NCBI GenBank assembly: GCA_009699245.1
Contig: WLOQ01000010.1
Span: 34,941 to 98,940 of the forward strand
Source of the DNA: Actinomycetota bacterium
GTDB lineage: Bacteria; Actinomycetota; Thermoleophilia; Solirubrobacterales; Solirubrobacteraceae
Length of the DNA: 64,000 nucleotides
Direction of reading: 5' to 3'
In this document: positions 25,932 to 34,937 of the stretch, piece after piece
Position numbering within the stretch: position 1 is the stretch's first letter
Layout: each line of letters opens with the position of its first letter
Position numbers and translations under genes: made by a program
Notes under the pieces: model-generated
Databases searched by the model: none
The model's input: the letters and a program-made list of their open reading frames with translations, nothing else
What the model was told of the DNA's origin: nothing

Positions 25932-27098
25932 TCAGGCTGCGTCGCGCAGGCGCTGCGCCTCGGGCAGCGCCTCGAGCTTCTTGAGCGTGTGATTCTCGAT
26001 CTGGCGGATGCGCTCGCGTGTGACGTTGAACGCACGCCCGACCTCCTCGAGCGTGCGCGGCTGGCCGCCCGTGAGGCCGAAGCGCATCTCGATGACCTCG
26101 CGCTCGCGCTGCGGCAGGGCCGCCAGCACGCGACGCACGTTCTCCTTGCGCAGCGACTCCGATGCGAGCTCGAACGGCGACTCGGCGTTCTGGTCCTCGA
26201 CGAAGTCCCCGAGCTGGGACTCATCCTCATCGCCGACCGGCTTCTCGAGCGACACCGGCTGCTGGCTCATGCGCAGGATCTCGCGCACCTCGTGCGGCGT
26301 GATGTCGAGCTCCGATGCCACTTCCTCCGGCGTGGGCTCGCGGCCGAGCGACTGCACGAGCTGGCGCTCGACGTGCACGACCTTGTTGAGCTTCTCCACC
26401 ATGTGGACCGGGATGCGGATCGTACGGCCCTTGTCGGCGATTGCGCGGGTGACCGCCTGCCGGATCCACCAAGTCGCGTACGTCGAGAACTTGTAGCCGC
26501 GGCGGTAGTCGAACTTCTCGACTGCGCGGATGAGGCCGAGCGACCCCTCCTGGATGAGGTCGAGAAAGGTCAGCCCACGGCCGAGGTACCCCTTGGCGAT
26601 CGACACGACCAGACGCAGGTTGGCCTCGACCATCTGCTGCTTGGCCGCCATGTCGCCGCGCTCGATGCGCCGCGCGAGCTCAACCTCCTGGGCCGCGGTG
26701 AGCAGCGACACGCGCCCGATCGAGCGCAGGTAGAGGCGCAGCGAGTCGAGGCTCGGCTCGACGGTGAGGTCGATCTCCGGCTTCTTGCGCGAATCCGACC
26801 TGCCACCGCGACGCGATGACTTCTCAGCGGCCGGCGGACCCTCGGTGATCGGCGGCGCCGGAGCGCCGATGCCCGGATCGCCCTCGTGGAGCAGATCGAT
26901 GCCCTGCTCCTCGAAGTGGGCGTGCAGCTCGCGCACCTGCTCCTTGGTGACATCGGCCTCCTCGAGGCACGTCGTCACCTGCTCAACCGTCAGGTAGCCG
27001 CGCTCCTGTCCTTCTGCGACAAGCTGACGCAGATCATCCTGCTCCCAGATCGGCGCCTCGTCGGCCAGAAGACCATTGGCCTTCGTCGTCGTGCTCAC
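25932..27098 (-). CDS. sigA: RNA polymerase primary sigma factor (RpoD/SigA type)
   Basis: A 388-residue sigma-70 factor. It has a region 1.1-like helical segment ([19 protein letters not shown]), a basic/acidic linker, region 1.2 ([14 protein letters not shown]), region 2 ([17 protein letters not shown], then [20 protein letters not shown] for -10 recognition), region 3 and region 4 ([23 protein letters not shown]). All regions point to a group 1 factor, and only this sigma gene lies in the window. The GTG at 27098 is preferred, with GGGGG upstream; a TTG at 27152 would place a hairpin inside the gene. Confidence 0.93.
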   Translation of the reverse strand: MSTTTKANGLLADEAPIWEQDDLRQLVAEGQERGYLTVEQVTTCLEEADVTKEQVRELHAHFEEQGIDLLHEGDPGIGAPAPPITEGPPAAEKSSRRGGRSDSRKKPEIDLTVEPSLDSLRLYLRSIGRVSLLTAAQEVELARRIERGDMAAKQQMVEANLRLVVSIAKGYLGRGLTFLDLIQEGSLGLIRAVEKFDYRRGYKFSTYATWWIRQAVTRAIADKGRTIRIPVHMVEKLNKVVHVERQLVQSLGREPTPEEVASELDITPHEVREILRMSQQPVSLEKPVGDEDESQLGDFVEDQNAESPFELASESLRKENVRRVLAALPQREREVIEMRFGLTGGQPRTLEEVGRAFNVTRERIRQIENHTLKKLEALPEAQRLRDAA

Positions 27099-27124
27099 GT
27101 CATGACCCCCGTGCGAGAAATTCC

Positions 27125-27145
27125 AGGGCGACCGGCGGTCGCCCT
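27125..27145 (-). other. Perfect 9-bp hairpin in the sigma factor leader
   Basis: AGGGCGACC, a 3-base loop and GGTCGCCCT form an uninterrupted stem 27 bases upstream of the GTG start. It lies in the transcribed leader and could affect translation of the sigma factor. Confidence 0.5.
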
Positions 27146-27310
27146 CTCCCAATCCCTATGTCTCTCTCCCTGCATCTCGGTCTGGGCCTTCTCCTCCCGC
27201 TGCGCCGAAACGCTTGGGGGCCCGTACTCAAGAAGCTGAGTGATAGCACAAAACACGGCGATCTTCGCCTACCCTCTTTCCCTTACCGATCCCGGAAGGA
27301 TCCACGTTCA

Positions 27311-28318
27311 ATGGACCCCAACGCCGCCACATCCTCACCCGACGTGCAGAACCGCGTCCCCCAGATCCACGTCTCGCTCTCGCGCGTGGGAGTGACCGGC
27401 GTCGAGAAGGTGATCCGCATCGGCGCTCCCGGGCAGGAGCAGCCCTACCACGCCCAGCTCGAGTGCTTCGTCGATCTCGGTCCGGCGCAGAAGGGCGCAC
27501 ACATGTCGCGGTTCGAGGAGGTCGTCAACGACGCGATCGGTGAGGTCGTCGTCGGCGGCACCGGGTTCAAGGCCGAGGACCTCGCGACGCGCGTGGCCGA
27601 GGTCATCCGCGAGCGCCAGGACGCGCTGCGCGCCGAGGTCACGATCTCCGCCCGCTACCCCGAGCACAAGCCCGCCCCGGTGTCCGGCATCACGACGCAG
27701 GAGATGTACACCGTCCATGGAGCCGCGGTCGCGACCGAGCTTGGAACACGCCGGCTCACCGGCGTCGCGGGGCAGGGCATGACCGCCTGCCCGTGCGCGC
27801 AGGAGCTCGTCGCCGGGAAGGCGCGCGTGCGCCTCGAGGATGATGGCTTCACCGGCGAGCAGATCGAGCGCATCTTCGACGCGGTGCCCGTCGCCACCCA
27901 CAACCAGCGCGGCCTCGGGACGCTCTACATCGGCTGCGTCGAGGGCAACGACATCGCCGTGGAGGCGCAGGATCTGCTCGCCATCGTCGAGGACTCGATG
28001 TCCAGCGAGATCTACGAGCTGATGAAGCGCAGCGACGAGGGCTCGGTCGTCGAGAAGGCCCATCGCCGCCCCCGCTTCGTCGAAGACTGCGTGCGCGAAG
28101 CCATCAAGAGCGTCGTCGAGCAGTACGGCGGCCTCGACGACGGCACCTTCGTGATGGCGCGCCAAGAGAACCTCGAAACGATCCACCAGCACAACGTCGT
28201 CGCCGAGCGGTTCGGCCTGCTCGGCGAGCTGCGCCGCGAGGTCATCACGGGCGAGCATCTGCCGCACCACACGTCGATGCGCGAGTGGCTCGACGCCGCC
28301 GGGCGCCCGCGCAACTAG
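27311..28318 (+). CDS. folE2: GTP cyclohydrolase FolE2 (type IB)
   Basis: A 335-residue enzyme that opens GTP to 7,8-dihydroneopterin triphosphate, the first step to folate and other pterins. It has the family's HMSRFEE segment, the metal-binding cysteine region TACPCAQELV and a C-terminal EHLPHHTS. FolE2 uses various divalent metals and often substitutes for zinc-dependent FolE. The ATG at 27311 is supported by GGAAGGAT 9 bases upstream. It is divergent from the sigma factor gene with about 210 bases between. Confidence 0.93.
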   Translation: MDPNAATSSPDVQNRVPQIHVSLSRVGVTGVEKVIRIGAPGQEQPYHAQLECFVDLGPAQKGAHMSRFEEVVNDAIGEVVVGGTGFKAEDLATRVAEVIRERQDALRAEVTISARYPEHKPAPVSGITTQEMYTVHGAAVATELGTRRLTGVAGQGMTACPCAQELVAGKARVRLEDDGFTGEQIERIFDAVPVATHNQRGLGTLYIGCVEGNDIAVEAQDLLAIVEDSMSSEIYELMKRSDEGSVVEKAHRRPRFVEDCVREAIKSVVEQYGGLDDGTFVMARQENLETIHQHNVVAERFGLLGELRREVITGEHLPHHTSMREWLDAAGRPRN

Positions 28319-28335
28319 CGGGACGTCCGCGTCAC

Positions 28336-28743
28336 TCAGGCCTTCGCCGCGCAGGCTGCGAGGGCGTTGCCCTGCGACTCGAGCGCCACGAGCGGGAACC
28401 GCGCGGGGCGCTCGTAGATCTTGCGCGCTGCCATGGCGCCGGCGAGCGACGGCGTATCGGCGTTCCAGAGGGCGAGCACCTGGTACTCGCGGGCTGGCCC
28501 GGCGATGAGCACGCCCTTCGTCTCCCCCCAGTCCCAACGCCGCGTGACGGTCGCCTTGCCGGCGAGGACGTCGTCGCGCATCGCGGAGAGCGAGTCACTC
28601 GAGCGCGCCGGTGCGATGTCCGACTTGATGACGCACGCGGTGATGTCCCCGGGGACGGGGTTGCGGTTGTCGAGGATCACGTAGGTCGCGACGGTGACCG
28701 AGGCGACCGCGACGAGCACGACGAATCCGATGAGCCACTTCAT
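28336..28743 (-). CDS. Small membrane-anchored protein of unknown function
   Basis: A 135-residue protein with an N-terminal hydrophobic segment (WLIGFVVLVAVASVTVATYVI, residues about 3-23) and a soluble part of about 110 residues containing CVIKSD and a late NALAACAA. The topology suggests an outside domain tethered by the N-terminal helix. I recognise no family. Its start overlaps the pgsA stop as ATGA, so it is co-translated with PgsA. Confidence 0.7.
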   Translation of the reverse strand: MKWLIGFVVLVAVASVTVATYVILDNRNPVPGDITACVIKSDIAPARSSDSLSAMRDDVLAGKATVTRRWDWGETKGVLIAGPAREYQVLALWNADTPSLAGAMAARKIYERPARFPLVALESQGNALAACAAKA

Positions 28744-29336
28744 GGCGAAACCTCCGTCCCCGGCGCGTCGGGCCCGCGGGTGCCCGAGCGACGCAGCTCG
28801 GCCTCCCGCAGCAGCCGCCGCATCCCGAAGAAGTAGTCGACCCCGCTCGCCACGGTGAGGGCCACCATGGTGTAGACGAGGATGTCGACCCACAGAGGTG
28901 CGGGATCGACGAGGATGAGCAGGAAGACGGTGAGCACCTGGATCGCCGTCTTGACCTTGCCCCACTGATTGGCGGGGATCACGACGCCCTCACCCTTCGC
29001 CGCCATACGGGCGACGGTGACGGCGAACTCGCGGGCGATGATCACCATCGCGACCCACGCCTGGAGCCGGTCGAGTGAGACGAGCGCCAGGAGCGCCGCG
29101 ATGATCAGCAGCTTGTCGGCGACCGGGTCCATGATCTTGCCGAAGGTCGTGATCTGCTCCCGCGAGCGAGCGATCCAACCGTCGATCGCATCGGTCATCG
29201 ACGCGAGCGCGAAGACGATGGCCGCCAGCGCGTCGCTCTCGTCATCCCCGAAGGCGCCGAGGAGCGCGACGACGAGGACCGGGACCAGGAGGATCCGCAG
29301 GACCGTCAGGAAGTTGGGGAGGTTCAGCCCGAACAC
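28740..29336 (-). CDS. pgsA: CDP-diacylglycerol-glycerol-3-phosphate phosphatidyltransferase
   Basis: A 198-residue CDP-alcohol phosphatidyltransferase with several membrane helices. The full active-site motif is visible in two pieces: DAIDGWIARSREQ and FGKIMDPVADK, giving DxxDGxxAR...GxxxDxxxD. It makes phosphatidylglycerolphosphate, the precursor of anionic lipids. The GTG at 29336 places NLPNFLTVLRI near the N terminus as in homologues; an ATG at 29378 is the alternative. Upstream lies a diguanylate cyclase gene on the same strand. Confidence 0.9.
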   Translation of the reverse strand: MFGLNLPNFLTVLRILLVPVLVVALLGAFGDDESDALAAIVFALASMTDAIDGWIARSREQITTFGKIMDPVADKLLIIAALLALVSLDRLQAWVAMVIIAREFAVTVARMAAKGEGVVIPANQWGKVKTAIQVLTVFLLILVDPAPLWVDILVYTMVALTVASGVDYFFGMRRLLREAELRRSGTRGPDAPGTEVSP

Positions 29337-29396
29337 CGCGCACGGAGTATGGCGCGCACGGCTGCGGGGGCCGCACATGGGTCGCCGGCCGCCCGC

Positions 29397-30503
29397 TCAG
29401 CCTGCGCGCCGCACCGCCGGATCACCGCCCACGGCCGGAGGCACCACGCGGTTACGGCCGCGGTCCTTGGCGGTGTAGAGATTGCGATCGGCGAGCTCGT
29501 AGAGGCGCTCGAAGTCGAGCGCCTCGCGCGTGTGTCCCGACGCGACGCCGGCCGACAGGGTGACGCGCAGCCCCGCCGGGCGCGTCGCGAGCAGCGCGAC
29601 GCGGACCTCCTCGGCGCGCTGAGCGGCGCCCGCCTCGTCGAGCCCGGGCAGCAGGACGAGGAACTCCTCACCGCCGAGCCGATACGCGAGCTCGAACGAG
29701 CGCAGCGACACGCGGACGATGCGCGCGACATCACGCAGCACGCGGTCGCCGGTGTCGTGTCCATGCTCGTCGTCGATCGCCTTGAAGTGGTCGAGGTCGA
29801 AGATCACGAGCGCGATCGGCTGAGCGCCGAGCAGCGCCTGCTCGCGCAGCTCCTCGAAGCGCTGCTCGAGCGTCGAGCGGTTGAGCAGGCCGGTGAGCGG
29901 GTCGAGGACCGACCCGCGCCGCATCCGCGCCTCCGTGCGGATCAGCGTGTTCACGTACATGCCGACCGTGAGCATCAGCGCGATGGTCGAGAACAGGATC
30001 TCCGAGTTCGGCGGCTCGCTGTCACCCCAGAGCATGCTCGCCGCCACAGCCGTGGCGGCCCCGAACGCGAAGATCACGACGACGCCCCGCGCCCCGAGCA
30101 CCGCGACGGCCCCCACGGACGGAATGAGCAGCCACGGCAGCGCGCCGCTGTGCGGGCCACCGGTCATCGCCGCGACCAACCCGATCCCGGCCATCGTCCA
30201 GACCGAGCCGCCGAGGAACCAGAACTCCGGCCAGCGGCTCCGCAGCATCCGGCCGTCGCTCATCAGTCCGCCGAGGCCGACGGCGACGAAGACGGCGAAG
30301 ACCGCCCATCCCCAGGCGGTCGCGAGAATGACCGACCCGGCCCCCGCCACCGCAAGCGCGGCGAGGCGGGCCGGGCGGTTCGCGCGGTGCATCTCGAGCA
30401 GCCGCGCGCGGTCGTGCGGCTGCGGGCAGAGCCACGTGCCGCCCGCAGTCGCACGACGGTCCTGCGCAGTTCCGGCCCGCGAGGGAGATCGACCCATCGG
30501 CAT
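29397..30503 (-). CDS. Membrane diguanylate cyclase (GGDEF)
   Basis: A 368-residue protein. Residues about 45-190 hold about six membrane helices; the C-terminal GGDEF domain begins near DPLTGLLNRSTLEQRF. The active site reads RLGGEEF, so it should be catalytic and make c-di-GMP from two GTP. The inhibitory site position carries RSFE instead of RxxD. The N-terminal segment GGTWLCPQPHDRARLLEMHR closely matches that of the protein at 36456-37511, so the two are paralogues. The ATG at 30503 is chosen; a TTG sits one codon before. Confidence 0.88.
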   Translation of the reverse strand: MPMGRSPSRAGTAQDRRATAGGTWLCPQPHDRARLLEMHRANRPARLAALAVAGAGSVILATAWGWAVFAVFVAVGLGGLMSDGRMLRSRWPEFWFLGGSVWTMAGIGLVAAMTGGPHSGALPWLLIPSVGAVAVLGARGVVVIFAFGAATAVAASMLWGDSEPPNSEILFSTIALMLTVGMYVNTLIRTEARMRRGSVLDPLTGLLNRSTLEQRFEELREQALLGAQPIALVIFDLDHFKAIDDEHGHDTGDRVLRDVARIVRVSLRSFELAYRLGGEEFLVLLPGLDEAGAAQRAEEVRVALLATRPAGLRVTLSAGVASGHTREALDFERLYELADRNLYTAKDRGRNRVVPPAVGGDPAVRRAG

Positions 30504-30549
30504 CAAATGCTAGGCGACGACCTGGAGGGCACGCGCCCGCTCGCAGGAC

Positions 30550-30981
30550 TCAGACAGCTGTGTGGCACCCCCACGCGGTGATGCCGACCGCGCGCAGGAT
30601 GCGATTGGCGACGACCATCTGCTGCCGCCAGGTCGCGCGGCCTGGTGAGGAGGGGTACCCGCGCGGCTTGAAGCCGTTCCAGGTCCCCTGGTAGATGCCG
30701 AGGCCGCCGCCGTAGGTGGGACCGGGATTCCTCCAATGGATGCCCCAGCGCCCGGGGCCCGGCTGCTCACAGCGGCCGATGGCGAGCCAGGTGCGCCAGT
30801 TCCTCGGCATCCGGCGTACTTGCGCGGTCTTCGCGACGGGCGCGACGCTCGCTGGGCGAGCGGTCGCGGCGGGTGATGCACGTGTTGCGGGTGAGGCGGG
30901 TGTGACGAACAGCGTGAAGGCGGCCACGTTCGCGGCCAGATTGAGCGAGCGGATAGAGGCTCTCTCCTTGAGTAGACACAC
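30550..30981 (-). CDS. Secreted Rpf/transglycosylase-like protein
   Basis: A 143-residue protein with a signal-like hydrophobic stretch (NLAANVAAFTLFVTPASPA), an Ala/Pro linker and a C-terminal transglycosylase-like domain. The domain has AIGRCEQPG with the conserved Glu after Cys, GGGLGIYQGTWNGFKP and ends in GITAWGC. This is the resuscitation-promoting-factor-like fold that cuts peptidoglycan. The GTG at 30981 is the longest start and gives a short basic N terminus; an internal GTG further on is possible. Confidence 0.75.
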   Translation of the reverse strand: MCLLKERASIRSLNLAANVAAFTLFVTPASPATRASPAATARPASVAPVAKTAQVRRMPRNWRTWLAIGRCEQPGPGRWGIHWRNPGPTYGGGLGIYQGTWNGFKPRGYPSSPGRATWRQQMVVANRILRAVGITAWGCHTAV

Positions 30982-31002
30982 GCACCGTCAGGCGCGCACA
31001 AC

Positions 31003-31034
31003 ACGCCCGCAGGCGTCATCCCCGCAATGCGGGG
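31003..31034 (-). other. Two adjacent hairpins upstream of the Rpf-like gene
   Basis: ACGCC/GGCGT (31003-31016, 4-base loop) and CCCCGC/GCGGGG (31020-31034, 3-base loop) stand side by side in the 160-bp region between the Rpf-like gene and clpP. They fall in the presumed leader of the Rpf-like gene. I cannot match them to a known riboswitch. Confidence 0.35.
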
Positions 31035-31129
31035 GAGATGTGACGGCACACAGAGATAGCGGATTCGGAGCGCGGTGCACCCCGATACCCGAGGACGCCA
31101 CGATCGCTCAGCCCGTTGGGGTGCTCCGC

Positions 31130-31135
31130 TAGGGT
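31130..31135 (+). promoter_or_regulatory. Candidate -10 of clpP, leaderless spacing
   Basis: TAGGGT lies 6 bases before the clpP ATG, which has no SD. Confidence 0.5.
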
Positions 31136-31141
31136 CCGATC

Positions 31142-31723
31142 ATGCCCCTCATCCCCACGGTGATCGAGTCCACGTCACGCGGCGAGCGCGAATACGACAT
31201 CTACTCGCGCCTGCTCAACGAGCGGATCATCTTCCTGGGGACGGGCGTCGACGATCAGGTCGCGAACCTCATCGTGGCCCAGCTGCTCCACCTGGAGTCG
31301 CAGGACCCCGACAAGGACATCTCGATCTACATCAACTCCCCGGGCGGATCGATCTACGCGGGGATGGCGATCTACGACACGATGCAGTTCATCAAGCCCG
31401 ACGTGCAGACGATCTGCGTCGGCATCGCCATGTCGATGGGCTCGCTGCTGCTGACCGCCGGAGCGAAGGGCAAGCGCTTCGCGCTGCCCAACAGCCGGAT
31501 CCTGATCCACCAGCCGTCCTCCGGCTTTCAGGGTCAGTCGTCGGACATCGAGATCCACATGAACGAGATCCTCAAGACGCGCGCGTCGATCGATCGGCTC
31601 TACGCGCTGCACACCGGCCAGAGCGTCGAGCGGGTCCACGACGACATGGAGCGCGACCGCTTCTTCTCGTCCGAGCAGGCCGTCGAGTACGGGCTGATCG
31701 ATCGCGTCATCTCCACGCACTGA
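31142..31723 (+). CDS. clpP: ATP-dependent Clp protease proteolytic subunit
   Basis: A 193-residue serine protease subunit that forms tetradecamers with a Clp ATPase. The catalytic triad can be placed: Ser98 in GIAMSMGS, His123 in ILIHQPS, Asp172 in [26 protein letters not shown] is the conserved oxyanion region. It stands alone, without a neighbouring clpP paralogue, clpX or tig in the window. The mRNA is probably leaderless. Confidence 0.96.
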   Translation: MPLIPTVIESTSRGEREYDIYSRLLNERIIFLGTGVDDQVANLIVAQLLHLESQDPDKDISIYINSPGGSIYAGMAIYDTMQFIKPDVQTICVGIAMSMGSLLLTAGAKGKRFALPNSRILIHQPSSGFQGQSSDIEIHMNEILKTRASIDRLYALHTGQSVERVHDDMERDRFFSSEQAVEYGLIDRVISTH

Positions 31724-31733
31724 GCGTGGCGGC

Positions 31734-33236
31734 TCACGCGAGGTCGTAGAGCTCCGCGTACTTCAGCCGCAAGTCCTCGAGCAGCGGCGCGGGGTCGAGT
31801 GCCGCGCCCGTCGCCTGCTGGAGCAGCTCCGGCGGATCGAGACGGCGCCCGAACCGGTGCACGTGCTCGCGCAGCCAGTCGCGCACCGGCGCACAGTCGC
31901 CGGCGGCGATCGACTCCTGGACTCCGGGAACCGCGCTGCGCAGCGCGCGCCAGAGCTGCGCGCTGACGATGTTGCCGATCGCGTAGGTCGGGAAGTACCC
32001 GAACTCGCCGAAGGCCCAGTGGACGTCCTGCAGACAGCCGTTGCGGTCGTCAGGGACCGCGACGCCGAGCAGCTCGACCATCAGCTCGCCCCACGCCGCG
32101 GGCAGGTCGGCGACCGCGAGCGTTCCGTCGATCAGGGCCACCTCGAGCTCGAAGCGCAGGATCACGTGGAGGGCGTAGGTCACCTCGTCGGCTTCGACGC
32201 GGATGAGCGAGGGACGCACGACGTTGATGCGCCGCAGGACGTCGTCGAGGTCGAGGCCGCGCAGCGGCGGCAGGAGCTCCTGCGCGCGCGGAAGCCAGAA
32301 GGACCAGAAGGCCCGCGAGCGGCCGACCTGGTTCTCCCACAGACGGCTCTGGGACTCATGGATGCCCATCGAGACGCCGGAGCCGAGCGTCGTGCGCGCC
32401 AGCGGCGGGTCGACGCCCTCCTCGTACAGGCTGTGCCCCACCTCGTGCATGACGGCGAAGAGGCCGCTGAGATCGCTCTCGTCCCAGCGCGCCGTCACGC
32501 GCTGGTCGCGCGGGCCCGCGCTCTGGGAGAAGGGATGCGTCGAATCGTCCAGGCGCCACGAGCGCTCGTCGAAGCCGAGGGCCCGTGCGGCCTCGAGTGC
32601 GAGCGTCCGCTGTCCCGCCTCCGGCAGCCCGGACGGGAGCGGCTCCGGCGCAGGGCGCTGCGCGATCTCCTCGACGAGCGGCACGAGACCCGCCCGGAGG
32701 GTCGCGAACACGTCGCGAATACCGGCCGTGGTCGCCCCCGGCTCGTACGGCTGCAGCAGCGCGTCGTAGGGGTGCGCGACGTCGGGGAAACAGGCCGCGA
32801 GGTCGCGCCGCAGCTCGACCTGACGCTCGAGGTGGGGCTGGAAGGCGGCGAAGTCGCTCGCCTCACGCGCGGCAGCCCAGGCGGGGATCGCCGCCGCGCT
32901 CGCGCGCTCGATCTCCGCGGTGAGCTCGACGGGGATGCACACGGCGCGCTCATGGTCGCGTGCGACGACCCGCGCGATCGCCGCGTCCACAGAGCCCGGC
33001 TGCGCCGCGGCTGCCAGCCGCTGCGTGAGCTGCGCGACCCGCGGATCGGCGAGCGTGCGGTGCGCCAGCTGCTCGAGCGTGGCCATCACCTCCCCGCGAT
33101 ATTCCGCGCCCTGTGGCGGCATCATCGTCTCGCGGTCCCAGCCCAGGACCGCGGCGGCGCTCCCCAGGTCAGAGAGCGTCCCGAGGAGCTCGCGCAGCTC
33201 GGGATCGGCGGGTGGCAGGGCGGTCACGGATTCCAC
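31734..33236 (-). CDS. M32 carboxypeptidase (carboxypeptidase Taq family)
   Basis: A 500-residue zinc carboxypeptidase. The HExxH motif appears as VMHEVGHSLYEEG, followed by the family motif IHESQSRLWENQVGRS that gives the third ligand, and later IRVEADEVTYALH. M32 enzymes trim C-terminal residues from peptides in the cytoplasm. The GTG at 33236 has no SD but has TAGCCT 6 bases upstream on the minus strand, fitting a leaderless start. Confidence 0.95.
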   Translation of the reverse strand: MESVTALPPADPELRELLGTLSDLGSAAAVLGWDRETMMPPQGAEYRGEVMATLEQLAHRTLADPRVAQLTQRLAAAAQPGSVDAAIARVVARDHERAVCIPVELTAEIERASAAAIPAWAAAREASDFAAFQPHLERQVELRRDLAACFPDVAHPYDALLQPYEPGATTAGIRDVFATLRAGLVPLVEEIAQRPAPEPLPSGLPEAGQRTLALEAARALGFDERSWRLDDSTHPFSQSAGPRDQRVTARWDESDLSGLFAVMHEVGHSLYEEGVDPPLARTTLGSGVSMGIHESQSRLWENQVGRSRAFWSFWLPRAQELLPPLRGLDLDDVLRRINVVRPSLIRVEADEVTYALHVILRFELEVALIDGTLAVADLPAAWGELMVELLGVAVPDDRNGCLQDVHWAFGEFGYFPTYAIGNIVSAQLWRALRSAVPGVQESIAAGDCAPVRDWLREHVHRFGRRLDPPELLQQATGAALDPAPLLEDLRLKYAELYDLA

Positions 33237-33242
33237 GTGCAG

Positions 33243-33248
33243 AGGCTA
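33243..33248 (-). promoter_or_regulatory. Candidate -10 of the M32 carboxypeptidase gene
   Basis: On the minus strand TAGCCT stands 6 bases before the GTG start; no SD is present. Confidence 0.45.
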
Positions 33249-33274
33249 TCCCGCGGGCTGCCACACTCCATGGC

Positions 33275-34579
33275 ATGGATGTGATCCCGCTCATCACCGC
33301 CGCGGCGGGTGGCGGCTCCTCCGGATTCGGCGGAGGCGGCGGCTTCTCTGGCGGCGGCGGTGGATTCTCCGGAGGCGGAGGGCGCTACTACGGCGGAGGC
33401 GGTGGCGGCATCTATGTCGGCAGCGGGGCCGGCTGGGTGGTCCTCGCGATCGTCGTCATCGTCATCGCCTTCCTGCTGCTCGGCGTGATCAGCACGTGGC
33501 TCATGATGCGCCGCATGCGCCAGCGCCTGGAGGAGCGCGACACGCAGGTCCGCCGCGCCGCGGCCGAGGCCGCGGAGGACGACGCAGCCTTCGCGGTCGA
33601 GCGCGTCACGGGCGACGTCGGCGTCATGTTCCATGCGATCCAGGGCGCCTGGGATGCGCGCGACGAGGACGCGCTCGCGCAGCTCGTCGGGCCGGATCTC
33701 ATGGTCGAGTGGCGTCGGCGCCTGCGTGACTTCGCGCGCCGCGGCTGGCACAACCGGGTGCGGGTCGTCACCGGGCCCGTCGTGCGGTATGTGGGCCTGA
33801 CCAACCGCGAGGACGACGCCGAGGACCGGGTCGTCGTCCACATCGACGCGACGCTTGAGGACTATGTCGAGGCCGACGGGCGCCGGATCATGCGCGACGG
33901 GACGGCGGCCAGCACCGTCGACCTGCGCGAGTTCTGGACGCTCGCCAAGCGCGAGGGCCGCTGGACGCTCGTCTCGATCGAGCAGGACACGGAGGGCGCC
34001 CACAACCTGAGCGCACCCCTCGTCGCCTCCCCGTGGGCCGACGAGCGCGTGCGCGACGCCGCAGTGATCGAGGGCGCGCTCGCCGACACTCCCGGCCCGG
34101 ACGTCGCCACCGCCGACCTCGTGAGCGTCAGTCTGGCCGAGGACGCGCACGCGCAGGCGCTCGACCTGTCGCTCGCGGACGCCCGCTTCGCTCCCGACGT
34201 CCTCACGGTCGCCGCGCGGCGAGCCGCGCAGGCCTGGGCTGAGGCCGTCGATGGCGACGATGCCCCGCTTGCGGCGGTCGCGACGCCCGCGGCCGTGGCG
34301 ACGCTGCTGTACGGCGGGGATGAGACCCGGCGAACCCGGCTCGTCGTCCGTGGCCCGCAGCTTGAGCAGGTGACCGTCGAGCTCCTGCTGCCGTCTCCGG
34401 AGCCCGCCCGGATGCGGATCGCCGTGCGCGTGCGTGGTCGGCGCTACGTCGAGGACCGCGACACCGCGGCGATCATCTCCGGCTCGAAGGACACCGAGAC
34501 GACCTTCACCGAGCACTGGATGCTCGCCCTGGACGGGCCTGCCGCGATGCCCTGGCGCCTGACCGGCGTCAGCGCCTAA
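33275..34579 (+). CDS. Tim44-like domain membrane protein with Gly-rich N terminus
   Basis: A 434-residue protein. Residues about 10-45 are very Gly-rich (GGGGGFSGGGGGFSGGGG), followed by one membrane helix (GWVVLAIVVIVIAFLLLGV). Then comes a Tim44-like domain with VMFHAIQGAWDARDEDALA and a beta-rich cone. Bacterial Tim44-like proteins are of unclear role, often tied to membrane transport. The last 200 residues contain a second, similar unit. The ATG at 33275 was chosen because the reading frame before it is not protein-like. Confidence 0.75.
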   Translation: MDVIPLITAAAGGGSSGFGGGGGFSGGGGGFSGGGGRYYGGGGGGIYVGSGAGWVVLAIVVIVIAFLLLGVISTWLMMRRMRQRLEERDTQVRRAAAEAAEDDAAFAVERVTGDVGVMFHAIQGAWDARDEDALAQLVGPDLMVEWRRRLRDFARRGWHNRVRVVTGPVVRYVGLTNREDDAEDRVVVHIDATLEDYVEADGRRIMRDGTAASTVDLREFWTLAKREGRWTLVSIEQDTEGAHNLSAPLVASPWADERVRDAAVIEGALADTPGPDVATADLVSVSLAEDAHAQALDLSLADARFAPDVLTVAARRAAQAWAEAVDGDDAPLAAVATPAAVATLLYGGDETRRTRLVVRGPQLEQVTVELLLPSPEPARMRIAVRVRGRRYVEDRDTAAIISGSKDTETTFTEHWMLALDGPAAMPWRLTGVSA

Positions 34580-34872
34580 TCGGCGACGGACGCAGCCGTC
34601 TCGGGCCGCAGCAGCGTCAGGAGCGCGCCGATGTCGTGCCCCTGCTCGAGCGGATGACGCAGGGGCAGCTCGTCGTGCACCTGATACCGGTTGCGGCGGC
34701 CTTCGCGACTGCGCGTGAGGTATCCGGCGTCGACGAGCTCCGCGACGATCCGCTGGGCGGCGCGCTCGGTGATTCCCACCTCGGTGGCCACCTCGCGCAG
34801 GCGGATAACCGGGTCGCGAGCGACGCAGAACAGCACGTGTGCGTGGTTCGTGAGGAACGTCCAGGTCGCCAT
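34576..34872 (-). CDS. Winged-helix transcriptional regulator (MarR/ArsR-like)
   Basis: A 98-residue DNA-binding protein. The wHTH is clear: VIRLREVATEVGITERAAQRIVAELVDAGYL, then a wing SREGRRNRYQV. There is no ligand domain. It is read towards the Tim44-like gene and their stop codons overlap on the four bases CTAA. The ATG has no SD but has TACGAT 8 bases upstream. Target unknown; it could control the divergent CBS-domain gene. Confidence 0.85.
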   Translation of the reverse strand: MATWTFLTNHAHVLFCVARDPVIRLREVATEVGITERAAQRIVAELVDAGYLTRSREGRRNRYQVHDELPLRHPLEQGHDIGALLTLLRPETAASVAD

Positions 34873-34880
34873 CTCCCCGG

Positions 34881-34886
34881 ATCGTA
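34881..34886 (-). promoter_or_regulatory. Candidate -10 of the winged-helix regulator
   Basis: TACGAT on the minus strand, 8 bases before the ATG at 34872, with no SD between. Confidence 0.5.
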
Positions 34887-34921
34887 CGGCACCGCCCGCG
34901 CATCACCGCCCAGGTACCCAC

Positions 34922-34927
34922 TAGGCT
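34922..34927 (+). promoter_or_regulatory. Candidate -10 of the CNNM/HlyC gene
   Basis: TAGGCT lies 10 bases before the GTG at 34938; the predicted leader would be only about 3 bases. Confidence 0.45.
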
Positions 34928-34937
34928 CGCAGGCCAC

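Noticed and set aside
27204..27245. HAIR element for HspR near the sigma factor gene
   Set aside because: Only one half site (CTTGAGT on the minus strand) is visible; the second half at the needed spacing is missing.
30982..31141. Possible c-di-AMP (ydaO) riboswitch before the Rpf-like gene
   Set aside because: Such riboswitches often precede actinobacterial rpf genes, but I could not match the conserved sequence blocks; only two small hairpins are visible.
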